A DNA stretch of 64,000 nucleotides from Sideroxyarcus sp. (GCA_030651895.1 JAUSBR010000006.1:62001-126000); one strand, 5' to 3'. Shown: positions 11,069-28,047, counted from the first letter of the stretch. Numbers and translations are program-made. The notes: a model not told the origin generated them from the letters alone.

Positions 11069-11341
11069 TTAGAAGCTGGTGCAGTTGTAAAAGCCGCGCT
11101 GCCCGAAGCAGGTGGTGGTGACGGGACGATTGCGGTAGCGGTCGTCATCGTGTGCGCGCATGCGCAGCAGGCAATCACGCCAGGGGTCGGTGTCTTTGGT
11201 GAAACCCATCTTGTCGCAGGCCGGGCTGTATATTTTGATCATGCTATCCACTTCGATCTTGGCGGCTTCCGCGCGATCTGCGGGAGTCATACAGGCGGTG
11301 AGTGTGGCAAGCAGCAATATCGATATTCCGTAACGAAACAT
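11069..11341 (-). CDS. Small putative lipoprotein
   Basis: This 90-residue hypothetical protein has a lipoprotein signal: a short charged start, a hydrophobic core and the lipobox LTAC with the lipidated cysteine at residue 17. The mature part of about 74 residues contains four more cysteines (in SPACDKM, RDCLLRM, TTTCFGQ and YNCTSF), so it may carry disulfides in the periplasm. It has many charged residues and a WRDCLLRMR segment. I do not recognise the family. The gene has a fair ribosome site (GAGGC upstream of ATG) and sits between the NYN gene and the FAD-dependent dehydrogenase with short gaps, so co-transcription with the latter is likely. Confidence 0.72.
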   Translation of the reverse strand: MFRYGISILLLATLTACMTPADRAEAAKIEVDSMIKIYSPACDKMGFTKDTDPWRDCLLRMRAHDDDRYRNRPVTTTCFGQRGFYNCTSF

Positions 11342-11368
11342 GATGCCTCCTTGCTGTTCGGTAACGGG

Positions 11369-12781
11369 CTAGATGACTTTGCCCGGATTCATCAACCCGT
11401 GCGGGTCCAGTGTGCGTTTGATGTTGCGCATCATCTCGAGTTCCAGCGGGCTCTTGTAATGGGCGATCTCGTCGCGCTTGAGCTGGCCCACGCCGTGCTC
11501 GGCGCTGATGCTGCCTTCCAACCGGGCCGCGACTTCATGCACCATGCGGTTCACCGCCTGTTCGTTCTGCTCGACAAAGGTGATGTTCTGCGCCTTGTCC
11601 AGCAAGGAGGCGTTGTAGTGGATATTGCCGTCGCCGAGGTGGCCGAAAGCGACGATGCGGATGCCCGGCCAAGCGTTACGCAGCGCGGCGTTGGCCAGCA
11701 TGATGAACTCGGCCACGCGACTGATGGGCACGGAGACATCGTGCTTGATGCTGACGCCTTCGGCCTTTTGCGCGTCGGCGATGTTCTTGCGCAACTTCCA
11801 CCAGCGCTCGGCCTCTTCCTTGTTGGTGGTGATCTCGAATTCGACGATGCCGCTGCCGAAGGTATTGAGCGCGTAGCGCAGCGGGCCGTCCAGCGGCGCG
11901 GGCAGCACATCGGCCAGTTGGGTGATGACGATCCACTCGTGCGGAGTGGCGAAAGGTTCGTGCGTGTCGGCGACATGCTTGAACACCAATTCGAGACAGG
12001 TACGCGAGACCAGCTCGAACGAGCTGATGGTATCGCCGCAGGTGGCGCGCAAGTGCGCCAGCAACGCCACCGCCGACGCCGGATCGCGCACCGCGATGCA
12101 GGCGGTCGCCATCGACTTCGGACGCGGAAAGAGTTTCACCACGGCGGCGGTGATGATGCCCAGCGTGCCTTCCGCACCGATGAAGAGTTGCTTCATGTCG
12201 TAGCCGCTATTGTCCTTGCGCAGGCTGCGCAAGCCGTCCCAGATGCGCCCGTCCGGCAGCACCACTTCCAACCCCAGCACCAGACTGCGCGCCTGACCGT
12301 AGCGCAGCACATTGATGCCGCCCGCATTGGTGGAGAGATTGCCGCCAATCTCGCAGTGCGGCGCGATGGCGGTGAGACCGAGCGGGAAGATGCGGTCAGC
12401 CTGTTCCGGCGCGTCGTACAGCGAAGCCAGCTTGCAGCCCGCCTCGACGGTCATGGTGTAGTTCACGGCATCGAGTGCGCGGATGCGGTTCATGTGCGAG
12501 AGATTGATGACGACCTGCTTCAGATCCGCGGCCAGCGGCACCGAACCACCGCACAAGCTGGTGTTGCCACCCTGCGGCACAATGGCGATCTTGTGAGAAG
12601 CGCAGAACTTGACCACCTCGCTGACCTGCTGCGTATCGGAAGGAAACACCACCCCGATCGCCTTACCGGTATAGCGCCCGCGCCAGTCCTTGAAATGCGG
12701 CGCCGCCGCGTCACCCGACAGGACGGCATCGCTGCCGACGATGGCAGCGATGGCTTCAAGCAACTTCGCATCGGTGGTCAT
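11369..12781 (-). CDS. FAD-linked oxidase, D-lactate / D-2-hydroxyacid dehydrogenase type
   Basis: This 470-residue protein of the GlcD/DLD family oxidises a D-2-hydroxyacid with FAD. The N-terminal FAD_binding_4 (PCMH) domain carries VPQGGNTSLCGGSVPL, GGNLSTNAGGINVLRYG and GAEGTLGIITAAV. The C-terminal domain has the substrate and metal motifs FGHLGDGNIHYN and SAEHGVGQLKR, and ends DPHGLMNPGKVI, all characteristic. D-lactate, D-2-hydroxyglutarate and glycolate are all possible substrates. No glcE/glcF partners or Fe-S domain lie nearby, so a single-subunit D-lactate or D-2-hydroxyglutarate dehydrogenase is favoured. The start ATG at 12781 lacks a strong ribosome site. Confidence 0.9.
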   Translation of the reverse strand: MTTDAKLLEAIAAIVGSDAVLSGDAAAPHFKDWRGRYTGKAIGVVFPSDTQQVSEVVKFCASHKIAIVPQGGNTSLCGGSVPLAADLKQVVINLSHMNRIRALDAVNYTMTVEAGCKLASLYDAPEQADRIFPLGLTAIAPHCEIGGNLSTNAGGINVLRYGQARSLVLGLEVVLPDGRIWDGLRSLRKDNSGYDMKQLFIGAEGTLGIITAAVVKLFPRPKSMATACIAVRDPASAVALLAHLRATCGDTISSFELVSRTCLELVFKHVADTHEPFATPHEWIVITQLADVLPAPLDGPLRYALNTFGSGIVEFEITTNKEEAERWWKLRKNIADAQKAEGVSIKHDVSVPISRVAEFIMLANAALRNAWPGIRIVAFGHLGDGNIHYNASLLDKAQNITFVEQNEQAVNRMVHEVAARLEGSISAEHGVGQLKRDEIAHYKSPLELEMMRNIKRTLDPHGLMNPGKVI

Positions 12782-12857
12782 GATGATTTATGTGGGAATG
12801 GGTTGGAGGGATTATAGCGCTGCCGAATACCGGGCATGTGGGCTGCAGGATGGGCTG

Positions 12858-13181
12858 TTAACCTTGTCCGATTACGCCCGCCACAATCATGAGGAATGCG
12901 GAAATCATTGCCGCCTTCCCCCACTTTTCGACCGAGACACTCAGTGCACTCAGCACATCATCATCCAGCTTTAAGTATTCTTTATTGGAAATAAAAGTTT
13001 GTGCATTCCAAAAACTGCCCCCTGTTCCGAGCATGAGGTTGAAATTGTCCAGCCGCATATCGACAAAATGCTTTGGTTGGTATTGTTTGATATGCCTTTG
13101 GAATTTTCCGAAAGCTCTTCCATAGCCGTACAAGGAGGCAATAAATCCAATAGCAAACAGTGCGAATAGTGAAAAGGCCAT
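12858..13181 (-). CDS. Small hypothetical membrane protein
   Basis: This predicted 107-residue protein has hydrophobic segments at both ends: MAFSLFALFAIGFIASLYGYG at the N-terminus, and AAMISAFLMIVAGVIGQG at the C-terminus. The intervening soluble part is about 65 residues, so it may be a two-helix inner-membrane protein. The ATG at 13181 was chosen because AAGGAG lies eight bases upstream. A TTG six codons further upstream also keeps the frame open but would consume that ribosome site. I do not recognise a family. Base composition here is lower in GC than in neighbouring genes, which fits a lineage-specific or recently acquired gene. The 172 bases beyond it to priA hold no recognisable feature. 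Confidence 0.6.
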   Translation of the reverse strand: MAFSLFALFAIGFIASLYGYGRAFGKFQRHIKQYQPKHFVDMRLDNFNLMLGTGGSFWNAQTFISNKEYLKLDDDVLSALSVSVEKWGKAAMISAFLMIVAGVIGQG

Positions 13182-13353
13182 TCCGCTATCTCCTTCCAAC
13201 GTGAGTACAGGAGCGCATTACAAATCTTCTTGCGCGGTCAGCTGCTACTTCTAGCGCAGCATTCTCTGGCACCTGACCAATTTATTCATGAAAGCCATAA
13301 CACGAGGCTCTGAGCATTCTTGAGCGAAGCTTAATCGATACCATTCTATTGTC

Positions 13354-15528
<2,175 letters not shown>

Positions 15529-15613
15529 GTTAAGGAAAATCTCTCCGGTTGTTTCTGCGAAGTTTAGCTAATGCACTTGAGCGGATTGGACATTTTTTCT
15601 TATGCACATTAGC

Positions 15614-15622
15614 TGTGGATAA
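15614..15622 (-). promoter_or_regulatory. Candidate DnaA box upstream of priA
   Basis: The + strand reads TGTGGATAA, the exact reverse complement of the consensus DnaA box TTATCCACA. It lies 86 bases upstream of the priA start. A single 9-mer is expected by chance about once in two windows of this size, so binding is only a possibility. The flanking AT-rich sequence and the priA context make it worth noting. Confidence 0.35.
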
Positions 15623-15736
15623 CTGTGTGGGCAACTACCCGATAAGCACACTAACTCCTAATCGTGTATACGGTTTTTTTCTCTCGCCCAAATTCTATTC
15701 AGGCTTATACGACATTAATAAACAATGGGTTAGGCT

Positions 15737-15773
15737 AAAACAAAAAAGGCCACGGGAAGATCGATCCGTGGCC
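15737..15773 (-). terminator. Rho-independent terminator of the gltBD-hemE transcript
   Basis: A perfect 8-bp stem GGCCACGG (15748-15755) / CCGTGGCC (15766-15773) with a ten-base loop is followed on the minus strand by TTTTTTGTTTTA (15747 down to 15737). It lies 50 bases after the hemE stop codon. Confidence 0.88.
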
Positions 15774-15823
15774 CGATGCACCGGAAAGGTGCTGTTCATA
15801 AGACTAGTGATTCAGTCTGTTTC

Positions 15824-16888
15824 TTAATGGTATTTCTTGCTCAGCTCATGCACAGCTGCAACCAGTGCGGCGGCATTGTCCGGGTTGGTGAACTGCGAGA
15901 TACCGTGGCCGAGGTTGAACACATGGCCGCTGCCGTAGCCGTAGCTGCTCAGGATCTTCTCGACTTCGCTATGGATGACTTCCGGCGTGGCGAACAGCAC
16001 GTTCGGGTCGAGGTTGCCCTGCAGCGCGACCTTGTGGCCGACCTTCTGGCGCGCCACACCGATGTCCATGGTCCAGTCCAGGCCCACCGCGTCGCAGCCG
16101 ATGTCGGCGATGCTCTCGATCCACAGACCGCCACCCTTGGTGAACACGATGCTGGGGATCTTCACCCCGTCTTTTTCCTTGATCAGACCCTGCACGATGC
16201 GCTGCATATAGGGCAGCGAGAATTCGTGATATGCGCCATGCGACAGCGCGCCGCCCCACGAGTCGAATATCATCAGCGCCTGCGCACCTGCTTCGATCTG
16301 CGCGTTCAGGTACTGGGTGACCGCATCCGCCGTCACGCTGAGGATGTGGTGCATCAGCTTCGGTTCTTTGTACATCAAGGTCTTCACCTTGCTGTAGTCG
16401 CTGCTGCTGCCGCCCTCGACCATGTAGCACGCCAGGGTCCACGGACTGCCGGTGAAACCGATCAGTGGCACGCTGCCGTCCAGCGCCTTGCGGATCTGCG
16501 ACACAGCATCGGTAACGTATTTCAGGTCCTTGCCGATATCCGGCACGCGCAGTGCCTTGATGGCGGCTTCGGTATTCAACGGACGTTCGAACTTCGGACC
16601 TTCACCTTCCGAGAAGTACAGGCCCAGGCCCATCGCATCCGGCACGGTCAGAATGTCGGAGAACAGGATCGCGGCATCCAGCGGGAAACGGTCCAGCGGC
16701 TGCAGCGTCACTTCCGTCGCCATGTCCGGGCTCTTGCACAGCTCGAGGAAACTGCCCGCGCGTTTGCGCGTGGCGCAGTACTCGGGCAGGTAGCGACCGG
16801 CCTGGCGCATCATCCACAGCGGCGTGTACTCGGTCGGCTCACGCAGCAAAGCGCGCAGGAAGGTGTCGTTCTTTACTTTGAAGTTCAT
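15824..16888 (-). CDS. hemE: Uroporphyrinogen decarboxylase
   Basis: HemE removes four carboxyl groups from uroporphyrinogen III to give coproporphyrinogen III in heme synthesis. The 354-residue protein has the N-terminal signature [15 protein letters not shown], the second signature [17 protein letters not shown], the catalytic-cleft Asp in [13 protein letters not shown], and [10 protein letters not shown] further on. The length is typical. It lies 15 bases after gltD on the same strand and ends at a strong terminator, so it is the last gene of the glt-hem transcript. Other heme genes in the window are hemB and hemL, in a separate cluster. Confidence 0.98.
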   Translation of the reverse strand: MNFKVKNDTFLRALLREPTEYTPLWMMRQAGRYLPEYCATRKRAGSFLELCKSPDMATEVTLQPLDRFPLDAAILFSDILTVPDAMGLGLYFSEGEGPKFERPLNTEAAIKALRVPDIGKDLKYVTDAVSQIRKALDGSVPLIGFTGSPWTLACYMVEGGSSSDYSKVKTLMYKEPKLMHHILSVTADAVTQYLNAQIEAGAQALMIFDSWGGALSHGAYHEFSLPYMQRIVQGLIKEKDGVKIPSIVFTKGGGLWIESIADIGCDAVGLDWTMDIGVARQKVGHKVALQGNLDPNVLFATPEVIHSEVEKILSSYGYGSGHVFNLGHGISQFTNPDNAAALVAAVHELSKKYH

Positions 16889-16903
16889 TTTTATCTTTTC
16901 TTG

Positions 16904-18366
16904 TTATCGGGGCAGGACGCTGCTGCCCATGAGGAACTCGTCAACGGCACGCGCCGCCTGACGGCCTTCGCGGATGGCCCACACCACCAGCGATTGGCCG
17001 CGGCGCATGTCGCCCGCTGCAAAAACTTTCTTTACACTCGTCTGGTAGCACTTGGCGCCTTCGGTGTCGGCCTTTGCGTTGCCGCGAGCATCCTTCTCCA
17101 CGCCGAAGGCATCCAGCACCTGCGCCAGCGGATTGGTGAAGCCCATGGCGAGGAACACGAAGTCGGCCTTCAACTCGAATTCGCTGCCGGCCACTTCGAC
17201 CATCTTGCCGTCCTTGAACTCGACGCGCACGCACTTGATTGCCTTGAGCACGCCATTCTCGCCGACGAACTCCTTGGTGGAGATCGCCCAGTCACGCACG
17301 CAACCTTCTTCGTGCGAGCTGGAGGTGCGCAGCTTGAGCGGCCAGTTCGGCCAGGTCAGCGGCTTGTTCTCCTGATCGGGGGCGCGCGGCATCACTTCGA
17401 TCTGGGTGATCGATGCGGCACCGTGACGGTTCGAGGTGCCGACGCAGTCGGAACCGGTATCGCCGCCGCCGATGACGACGACATGCTTGCCGGCGACGTT
17501 GATCGGGTTCTTGCCTTCGCCCGCGACTTCCTTGTTCTGCGGGATCAGGAACTCGAGCGCGTAATGCACGCCCTGCAATTCGCGTCCCGGCACAGGCAGG
17601 TCGCGCGGCTGTTCCGCACCGCCTGCGAGAATCACGGCGTCGAATTCCTTGGCCAGCTCTTTCGGGCTGACGGTCTTCTTCGCATCGTTGATAACGCCCT
17701 TGCCCAGCGCATCCTTGCCGACGAAGGTGTTGGTCTGGAACTTCACGCCTTCCGCCGCGAGCTGTGCCATGCGCCAGTCGATCAGGCGCTTGTCCAGCTT
17801 GAAGTCGGGGATGCCGTAACGCAGCAGGCCGCCGATGGCGCCGTTCTTTTCGAACACGGTCACTGCATGACCGACGCGGGCGAGTTGCTGTGCAGCAGCC
17901 AAACCGGCAGGGCCGGAGCCGACCACGGCGACCTTCTTGCCGGTCTTCTTCTTCGCGGGTTGCGGCACGACCCAGCCGTTCTCGCCGCCCTTGTCGATGA
18001 TGGCGTGCTCGATGGACTTGATGCCGACCGCTTCGTTGTTTATGTTGAGCGTGCACGCCGCTTCGCACGGTGCCGGGCAGATGCGGCCGGTCACTTCGGG
18101 GAAGTTGTTGGTGGAGTGCAGCACGTCCAGCGCCTGTTTCCAGTTGCCGCGATACACCAGGTCGTTCCAGTCGGGGATGATGTTGTTGACCGGGCAGCCG
18201 TTGTTGCAGAACGGGATGCCGCAATCCATGCAGCGCGCGCCCTGCTGTTTGGCCTCGGCATCGGTGAGATGACCGACGAACTCGCGATAGTCCTTCACCC
18301 GTTGTTCGACCGGCGCGTAACTTTCGCTGACGCGCTGGAATTCCATGAATCCGGTTGGCTTGCCCA

Positions 18367-18367
<1 letters not shown>
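16904..18367 (-). CDS. gltD: Glutamate synthase (NADPH) small subunit
   Basis: GltD passes electrons from NADPH through FAD and Fe-S clusters to the large subunit for glutamate formation. The 487-residue protein has the N-terminal cysteine clusters [17 protein letters not shown] and [11 protein letters not shown], the FAD Rossmann motif [19 protein letters not shown], and the NADPH-binding motif [20 protein letters not shown]. The C-terminal FAD segment [22 protein letters not shown] completes it. The start ATG shares one base with the gltB stop (TAATG), coupling synthesis of the two subunits one to one. Confidence 0.97.
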
Positions 18368-23043
<4,676 letters not shown>

Positions 23044-23046
23044 CCG

Positions 23047-23070
23047 ATAAAAACGGCGGCATTAGCCGCC
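23047..23070 (-). terminator. Terminator-like hairpin between dgt and gltB, directly before the gltB start
   Basis: On the minus strand a GGCGGC-TAAT-GCCGCC stem-loop (stem 23055-23060 with 23065-23070) is followed by GTTTTTA and then, within a few bases, the annotated gltB ATG. It may end the aroKB-dgt transcript or act as an attenuator in a gltB leader. Upstream, TTGCCC and TAGCAT separated by 17 bases could be a gltB promoter (about 23084-23112). Confidence 0.6.
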
Positions 23071-23135
23071 TTCCATTTGTTTTTGCGAAAGGGCGGGAAT
23101 GCTACCTTAATAGGGGATGGAGGGCAACTTGCTGC

Positions 23136-24260
23136 TTATATCTCTTCGATGGCGAAGATGCGCCGATGCTCGCGGATAGCGTAGCGGTCGGTCATGCCGG
23201 CGATGTAATCGGCCACAGAACGAGCCCGGTCGGATTCGGCTTGCAGATTGAATTGCGGCGGTAACAGCCTGGGGTCATCCATAAACGCCTGAAAAAGGTC
23301 GCCGATGATGCGGCGCGCCTTGGCTGTCATCCGCATGACACGGTAATGCCGGTACAGATGGGTACGCAAGAAGCTCTTCAATTCCCGGTTAAGTTCAAGC
23401 ATTTCGACGCTGAATGCTGCGAGAGGTGGCGCGATGCGCACATCATCGGCACTCTTGGGCGCATGTTCGCGTATGTTGTGTTCTGTCTGCCGAATGAGGT
23501 CGTTGACCAGCGTGCCGATCATGTGGCGCACCGTTTCATGTACCACGCGGCGCTCGGCCAGGTTCGGCCAGGCAGTACGAACTTCTTCCAGATGGCGGGC
23601 GAACAGGCGCACCGAGCCTAGCTGCTCCAGGGTCAGCAGGCCGGAGCGCAGACCGTCATCGACATCATGATTGTTGTAAGCGATCTCGTCGGCGAGGTTA
23701 GCCACCTGAGCCTCAAGGTTCGGCCGCTGCCCCTTGAGGAAGCGCTCGCCCACATCACCGAGGTGCGCGGCATTCTCTTTCGAGCAATGTTTGAGTATGC
23801 CTTCGCGCGTCTCGAAACACAGATTGAGGCCGTCGAACGCGGCATAGCGCTCCTCCAGCACATCCACCACCCGCAATGATTGCAGGTTGTGCTCGAAACC
23901 GCCGTGATCCTTCATGCAGTCGTTCAACGCTTCCTGACCGGCATGGCCGAACGGAGTATGGCCAAGATCGTGCGCCAGCGACACGGCTTCCACCAAGTCC
24001 TCGTTCAGCGCCAGCCGTCGCGCGATGGAGCGGCCGATCTGGGCGACTTCGATGCTGTGGGTAAGACGGGTGCGGAACAGGTCGCCTTCGTGGTTCACGA
24101 AGACCTGGGTCTTGTATTCGAGCCTGCGGAATGCGGCGGAGTGGATGATGCGGTCGCGGTCGCGCTGGAATTCACTGCGACCTGTTGGTGCCGGCTCAGG
24201 GACTCTTCTGCTGCGGGCACTCTTGCTGACCGCATAGGGCGAGAGTTCAAGTTCAGGCAC
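23136..24260 (-). CDS. dgt: Deoxyguanosinetriphosphate triphosphohydrolase-like protein (HD domain)
   Basis: Dgt-family enzymes split dNTPs into nucleoside and triphosphate and help balance the dNTP pool. The 374-residue product has the HD-domain metal site: [18 protein letters not shown], and a distal Asp in [11 protein letters not shown]. The N-terminal [24 protein letters not shown] is the family signature. The GTG at 24260 was chosen because GGAG lies seven bases upstream, within the end of aroB, and the resulting length fits type 2 dNTPases. A longer opening would overlap aroB extensively. It overlaps the aroKB stop by eight bases and is the last gene of the aroKB-dgt unit. Confidence 0.93.
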   Translation of the reverse strand: MPELELSPYAVSKSARSRRVPEPAPTGRSEFQRDRDRIIHSAAFRRLEYKTQVFVNHEGDLFRTRLTHSIEVAQIGRSIARRLALNEDLVEAVSLAHDLGHTPFGHAGQEALNDCMKDHGGFEHNLQSLRVVDVLEERYAAFDGLNLCFETREGILKHCSKENAAHLGDVGERFLKGQRPNLEAQVANLADEIAYNNHDVDDGLRSGLLTLEQLGSVRLFARHLEEVRTAWPNLAERRVVHETVRHMIGTLVNDLIRQTEHNIREHAPKSADDVRIAPPLAAFSVEMLELNRELKSFLRTHLYRHYRVMRMTAKARRIIGDLFQAFMDDPRLLPPQFNLQAESDRARSVADYIAGMTDRYAIREHRRIFAIEEI

Positions 24261-25902
24261 TGCACGACTCCAGAGTCTGTTCCAGCAAACCTTGCGGCAC
24301 CTCACCGGTCATCACGGCATGCCCCAGCGCTTTCAGCAACACGAAGCGTATCTTTCCGTCCGCCACTTTTTTGTCCAGTCCCATCAGGTTCAGATATTTT
24401 TCCGCACCCAGCCTGGGGGAGACAACGGGAAGTCCGCTCTGTTCGAACAACTTGCGCACGCGCGCCACGTCCTGCGTATTCAGCCAGCCCAGGCGCTGCG
24501 ACAGGTCAGCTGCCATGACCGTGCCGGCCGCCACGGCTTCGCCATGCAGCCATGCGCCATAGCCCATACCGTTCTCGATGGCGTGGCCAAAGGTATGGCC
24601 GAGGTTGAGCAGGGCGCGCTCGCCACTCTCGCGCTCGTCGTTGCCAACGACCTCGGCCTTGTTCCGGCAACTGCGCGCGATGGCGTATTGCAGTGCTTCG
24701 GTATCGCGCGCCAGCAGCTTGTCGATATTGGTTTCCAGCCATTCGAGGAATGGCAGGTCACGGATCAGACCGTACTTGATGACCTCGGCGATGCCCGCGC
24801 GCAATTCCTTGTCAGGCAGGGTACCAAGCACGGTTGTATCGGCCAGCACCACGCGCGGCTGGTAGAAGGCACCGATCATGTTCTTGCCCAGCGGATGGTT
24901 GATGCCGGTCTTACCGCCCACAGAGGAATCGACCTGTGACAGCAAGGTGGTAGGGATCTGGATGAACGGCACGCCGCGCAAGTAGGTGGCCGCCGCGTAG
25001 CCGGTGATGTCGCCGATGACGCCGCCGCCCAGGGCGATGAGCGGAGTGCTGCGTTCGCTGCGCGCCGTCAGCAATGCATCGTAGATGATGTTCAGTGATT
25101 CGCCCGACTTGTACTGTTCGCCATCCGGCAGGATGACGGACTGCACTTGCACTCCGTTCGCAACAAGCCCGTCACTCAATTTTTTCAGATACAACGGGGC
25201 GACGGTGGTGTTACTGATAATGACCGTGCGTTTGCGCGGAATGTGCGGCAACAGCAACTCGACTTGCTCCAGCAGACCGTTGCCGATATGGATCGGGTAG
25301 CTGCGCTCGGCCAAGCCCACATTCAGTGTTTGCATCGTTCCCCCGACTTCTGCCATCGCTTCGTAGCCTCCCAATTTTTGCTGCAACTTTTCGATCAATA
25401 TCTGCACGCTCTGTTTGCCAGTATGCATGATCACATCCGCGGCTTCCGTATACAGGGGGTCGCGCAGGTCATGCAGTTCCTGCAACTTGGCACGGGGATT
25501 CTCCGTCTGCAGCAGGGGGCGGTTTTGGTCGTGGCGCGTGCGTTGCCACAGGTCGTGCACGCTGCTTTTCAGATACACCACCACGCCATGCTGTTTCATC
25601 GCAGCGCGATTCTGCGAACTGAGGATTGCCCCGCCGCCGGTAGCCAGCACGATATTGTCGTTCTCAAGCAATTCCTGGATCACGCCACTTTCTCGCACCC
25701 TGAACCCGGCTTCGCCTTCCACGTCGAAGATGTGCAGGATTGTCACGCCTGTGCGGCGCTGTATCTCTTCATCGCTGTCGATGAACTTCTTCCCCAATTG
25801 CTTGGCAAGAAGTTTGCCGACTGTGGTCTTGCCTGCCCCCATCATACCGACGAGAACGATATTGCCGGAATTGCGCTTGTTTTGGTGACCGCCTGTTTTC
25901 AT
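24253..25902 (-). CDS. aroKB: Bifunctional shikimate kinase / 3-dehydroquinate synthase (AroK-AroB fusion)
   Basis: Two shikimate-pathway enzymes are fused in one 549-residue frame. Residues ~1-180 are shikimate kinase: Walker [30 protein letters not shown] and NRPLL. Residues ~190-549 are dehydroquinate synthase: [50 protein letters not shown], and the zinc ligands in [12 protein letters not shown] and LHGEAVAAG. No stop codon separates them. The fused enzymes act at non-consecutive steps (step 2 and step 5). At the junction an ATG (25335, start of [18 protein letters not shown]) has GGGGGA just upstream, so free AroB could also be made. The ATG at 25902 was chosen over an upstream TTG. It follows pilQ, as aroK commonly does. 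Confidence 0.95.
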   Translation of the reverse strand: MKTGGHQNKRNSGNIVLVGMMGAGKTTVGKLLAKQLGKKFIDSDEEIQRRTGVTILHIFDVEGEAGFRVRESGVIQELLENDNIVLATGGGAILSSQNRAAMKQHGVVVYLKSSVHDLWQRTRHDQNRPLLQTENPRAKLQELHDLRDPLYTEAADVIMHTGKQSVQILIEKLQQKLGGYEAMAEVGGTMQTLNVGLAERSYPIHIGNGLLEQVELLLPHIPRKRTVIISNTTVAPLYLKKLSDGLVANGVQVQSVILPDGEQYKSGESLNIIYDALLTARSERSTPLIALGGGVIGDITGYAAATYLRGVPFIQIPTTLLSQVDSSVGGKTGINHPLGKNMIGAFYQPRVVLADTTVLGTLPDKELRAGIAEVIKYGLIRDLPFLEWLETNIDKLLARDTEALQYAIARSCRNKAEVVGNDERESGERALLNLGHTFGHAIENGMGYGAWLHGEAVAAGTVMAADLSQRLGWLNTQDVARVRKLFEQSGLPVVSPRLGAEKYLNLMGLDKKVADGKIRFVLLKALGHAVMTGEVPQGLLEQTLESCSA

Positions 25903-25930
25903 TCTGGAATTGTAGCGGAAAAACAATCCT

Positions 25931-25963
25931 GCAAAAAAGAAAGCCCGGCATTGCCGGGCTTTC
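25931..25963 (-). terminator. Rho-independent terminator after pilQ
   Basis: An 11-bp stem with a three-base loop (arms 25939-25949 and 25953-25963, core AAGCCCGGC/GCCGGGCTT) lies 17 bases beyond the pilQ stop. On the minus strand it is followed by TTTTTTGC. It separates the pil operon from aroKB, although some read-through is likely because no other promoter for aroKB was found in the short remaining gap. Confidence 0.9.
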
Positions 25964-25980
25964 GCACATACGCGCCGAGC

Positions 25981-28047
25981 TTAGTTCATTCCCAAGCTTT
26001 CTTTCAATATTTTGGGAGTGATAAACACCAGCAATTCCTTTTTGCTTCTGATCAGGGTATTGGTTTTGAACAGCCAGCCCAGGATGGGAATGTCCTTCAA
26101 GCCGGTTACGCCCTCTGTAGAATCAGATTCATCCTGCGTATAAATGCCGCCGATCACTACGGTTCCACCATTATCAACCAGAACATCAGTTTCCACTTTC
26201 TTGGTATTGATGCTGGGAACCCCGGAATAGATATTACCGACGGTATCTTGATTCACGTTCACTTTCATCGAAACGTGATCCTCCGGCGTGATTTGCGGGG
26301 TAACTTTCAGGCTCAGCACTGCCTTTTTGAAAGCCACGCTGGTTGCTCCACTACTGGATGCCTGCAGATATGGCACTTCGACCCCCGACTCGATGTTCGC
26401 CTCTGTTTTATCAGCGGTCACCACCCGTGGGCTTGCAATATTTTTAGTTGTACCGTCTGTAGCTGAAGCATTGAGCTCCAAAGTCAGCGTCTTTGTTGCG
26501 GCTGCGTTGAACAGCGTCATGGTCAACCCACCCAGACCAGCCGAGGCTCCGGGCAGATTCACGTTACCCGCGATAGCGCCTCTTTGCCCATTTCCGGGGC
26601 TAAAGCCGCCCCCTTGAGCAACTGTGGGGCCGGTATAACCCAGACGTCCACCCAGCGAATGGTTAAACGTTTCCGAGGCCTCAACGAACCTCGCTTCAAT
26701 CAACACTTGCCGCACTGGAATATCCAATATCTTGATAAACCGTCGAATTTCATCCAAACGAGATGGGGTATCCTGAACAAACAGCATATTCGTACGCGTA
26801 TCCGAAATCGCACTTCCGCGTTTGGACAGCAATTTCTGTTTGTCATTCGAAAACAATTTCACAAAATCCGCAGCTTTTGCATAGGCCAACTGAAAAGTTT
26901 CAGTCCGCAAAGGCTCCAGCTCGGTGATTTCCTGCCGTGCAGAAAACTCGAGCTTTTCCTTGGTAGCAATCTCTTCGCGTGGTGCCACCTGGATAACATT
27001 GCCGTTCTTGCGCATATCCAGGCCTTTGCTCTGCAAAATGATATCGAAGGCCTGGTCCCATGGCACATCCTTTAAACGCAAGGTTAAGCTGCCGGAGACC
27101 GTATCGCTGATCACCATGTTCAAACTGGTGAAATCTGCGATCACGCTCAACGCCTCACGCGTCGAAATATTTTGGAAATTCAGAGTCAGTTTCTCGCCTG
27201 CGTAGCCAATCTGGCTGCTCTTCACCAGCTTGTTCGGATCATCGACAACCGCCTTGATTTCAATAATGAACTTGTTGTCTGTTTGGTAGGCTGCATACTC
27301 CCACAGCCCCTTGGGTTCGATCATCAGGCGCACATTCTCCCCTTGCGAGAAGGCGTCAATCATTTGCACCGGGGTCGCAAAATCAGACACATCCAATTTG
27401 CGCTGAAGGTTTCGCGGCAAACTGGTTCTTTGGAAATCGACCAAGAGCATGCGCCCTTGCTGTTTTATATCGATCCCTACATCGGCATCAGAAAGATCGA
27501 TCTGAACTCTTCCTTCCCCATTCTTGCCCCGATGAAAATCTACATCTCGCAGACTATGCTTCTGAGCCCCCGGCTTAGCATCTGCAAAATGCGTAGCCCC
27601 GTTCTGCACACCACCACCCACCACATTCTTATGAAGCGTGATCAGCAGATTGGCGCCTTCCATTCGAGTCTCGTAGCTCAGCATTTGGGACAAATTGATA
27701 ACCAATCGTGTGCGGCTACCTGCCTGAACGATATTCGCGCTTCGAATGTCTCCCTCGCCAAATTCCTGGGTTGACTTGCCTATCCCGTTTTCCGTGTTGG
27801 TAAAGTCGAAAGCAATCCGCGGTGGGGTATTGATTGCAAAAGCTGCAGGCAACTTATTCAGCGCATCTTTCAAAGCAACTGTAACAACGACCTTCCCGCC
27901 CAACTCATTGCTTACGCTGAGTGACTGAATACTGTTCGGCACCTCGATCGAGGAGGTTTCTTCAGCAAGTACACCTTGCGAAAATGAGATTAGCGCTATC
28001 GCGACTAATTGAATCACGCCGTGGAGTGGATTGCGAAACTGTCTCAT
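25981..28047 (-). CDS. pilQ: Type IV pilus secretin PilQ
   Basis: PilQ forms the outer-membrane channel through which the type IV pilus emerges. The 688-residue precursor has a signal peptide (about 1-28, ending GVLA-EE). Two AMIN domains (about 35-260) should bind peptidoglycan. The secretin/TonB short N-terminal repeat follows (KLTLNFQNISTREALSVIADF), then N-domains and the C-terminal secretin domain with VPYLQASSSGATSVAFKKAVLSL-like and DVLVDNGGTVVIGGIYTQ segments, ending LLVFITPKIL. The length is typical. It is the last gene of the pilMNOPQ operon, 14 bases after pilP. Confidence 0.97.
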   Translation of the reverse strand: MRQFRNPLHGVIQLVAIALISFSQGVLAEETSSIEVPNSIQSLSVSNELGGKVVVTVALKDALNKLPAAFAINTPPRIAFDFTNTENGIGKSTQEFGEGDIRSANIVQAGSRTRLVINLSQMLSYETRMEGANLLITLHKNVVGGGVQNGATHFADAKPGAQKHSLRDVDFHRGKNGEGRVQIDLSDADVGIDIKQQGRMLLVDFQRTSLPRNLQRKLDVSDFATPVQMIDAFSQGENVRLMIEPKGLWEYAAYQTDNKFIIEIKAVVDDPNKLVKSSQIGYAGEKLTLNFQNISTREALSVIADFTSLNMVISDTVSGSLTLRLKDVPWDQAFDIILQSKGLDMRKNGNVIQVAPREEIATKEKLEFSARQEITELEPLRTETFQLAYAKAADFVKLFSNDKQKLLSKRGSAISDTRTNMLFVQDTPSRLDEIRRFIKILDIPVRQVLIEARFVEASETFNHSLGGRLGYTGPTVAQGGGFSPGNGQRGAIAGNVNLPGASAGLGGLTMTLFNAAATKTLTLELNASATDGTTKNIASPRVVTADKTEANIESGVEVPYLQASSSGATSVAFKKAVLSLKVTPQITPEDHVSMKVNVNQDTVGNIYSGVPSINTKKVETDVLVDNGGTVVIGGIYTQDESDSTEGVTGLKDIPILGWLFKTNTLIRSKKELLVFITPKILKESLGMN

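Larger units (their letters stand above)
15529..15823. other. Intergenic region between hemE and priA
   Basis: This 295-base AT-rich gap contains no convincing gene. It holds the hemE terminator (15737-15773) and a TGTGGATAA 9-mer (15614-15622). It also has an inverted repeat AGCTAATG (15566-15573) / CATTAGCT (15607-15614), and on the + strand a weak imperfect hairpin (CCG/CGG plus ACAC/GTGT arms, 15639-15673) followed by seven Ts at 15674-15680. The priA promoter should lie here, but no clear -35/-10 pair was identified. Confidence 0.6.
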
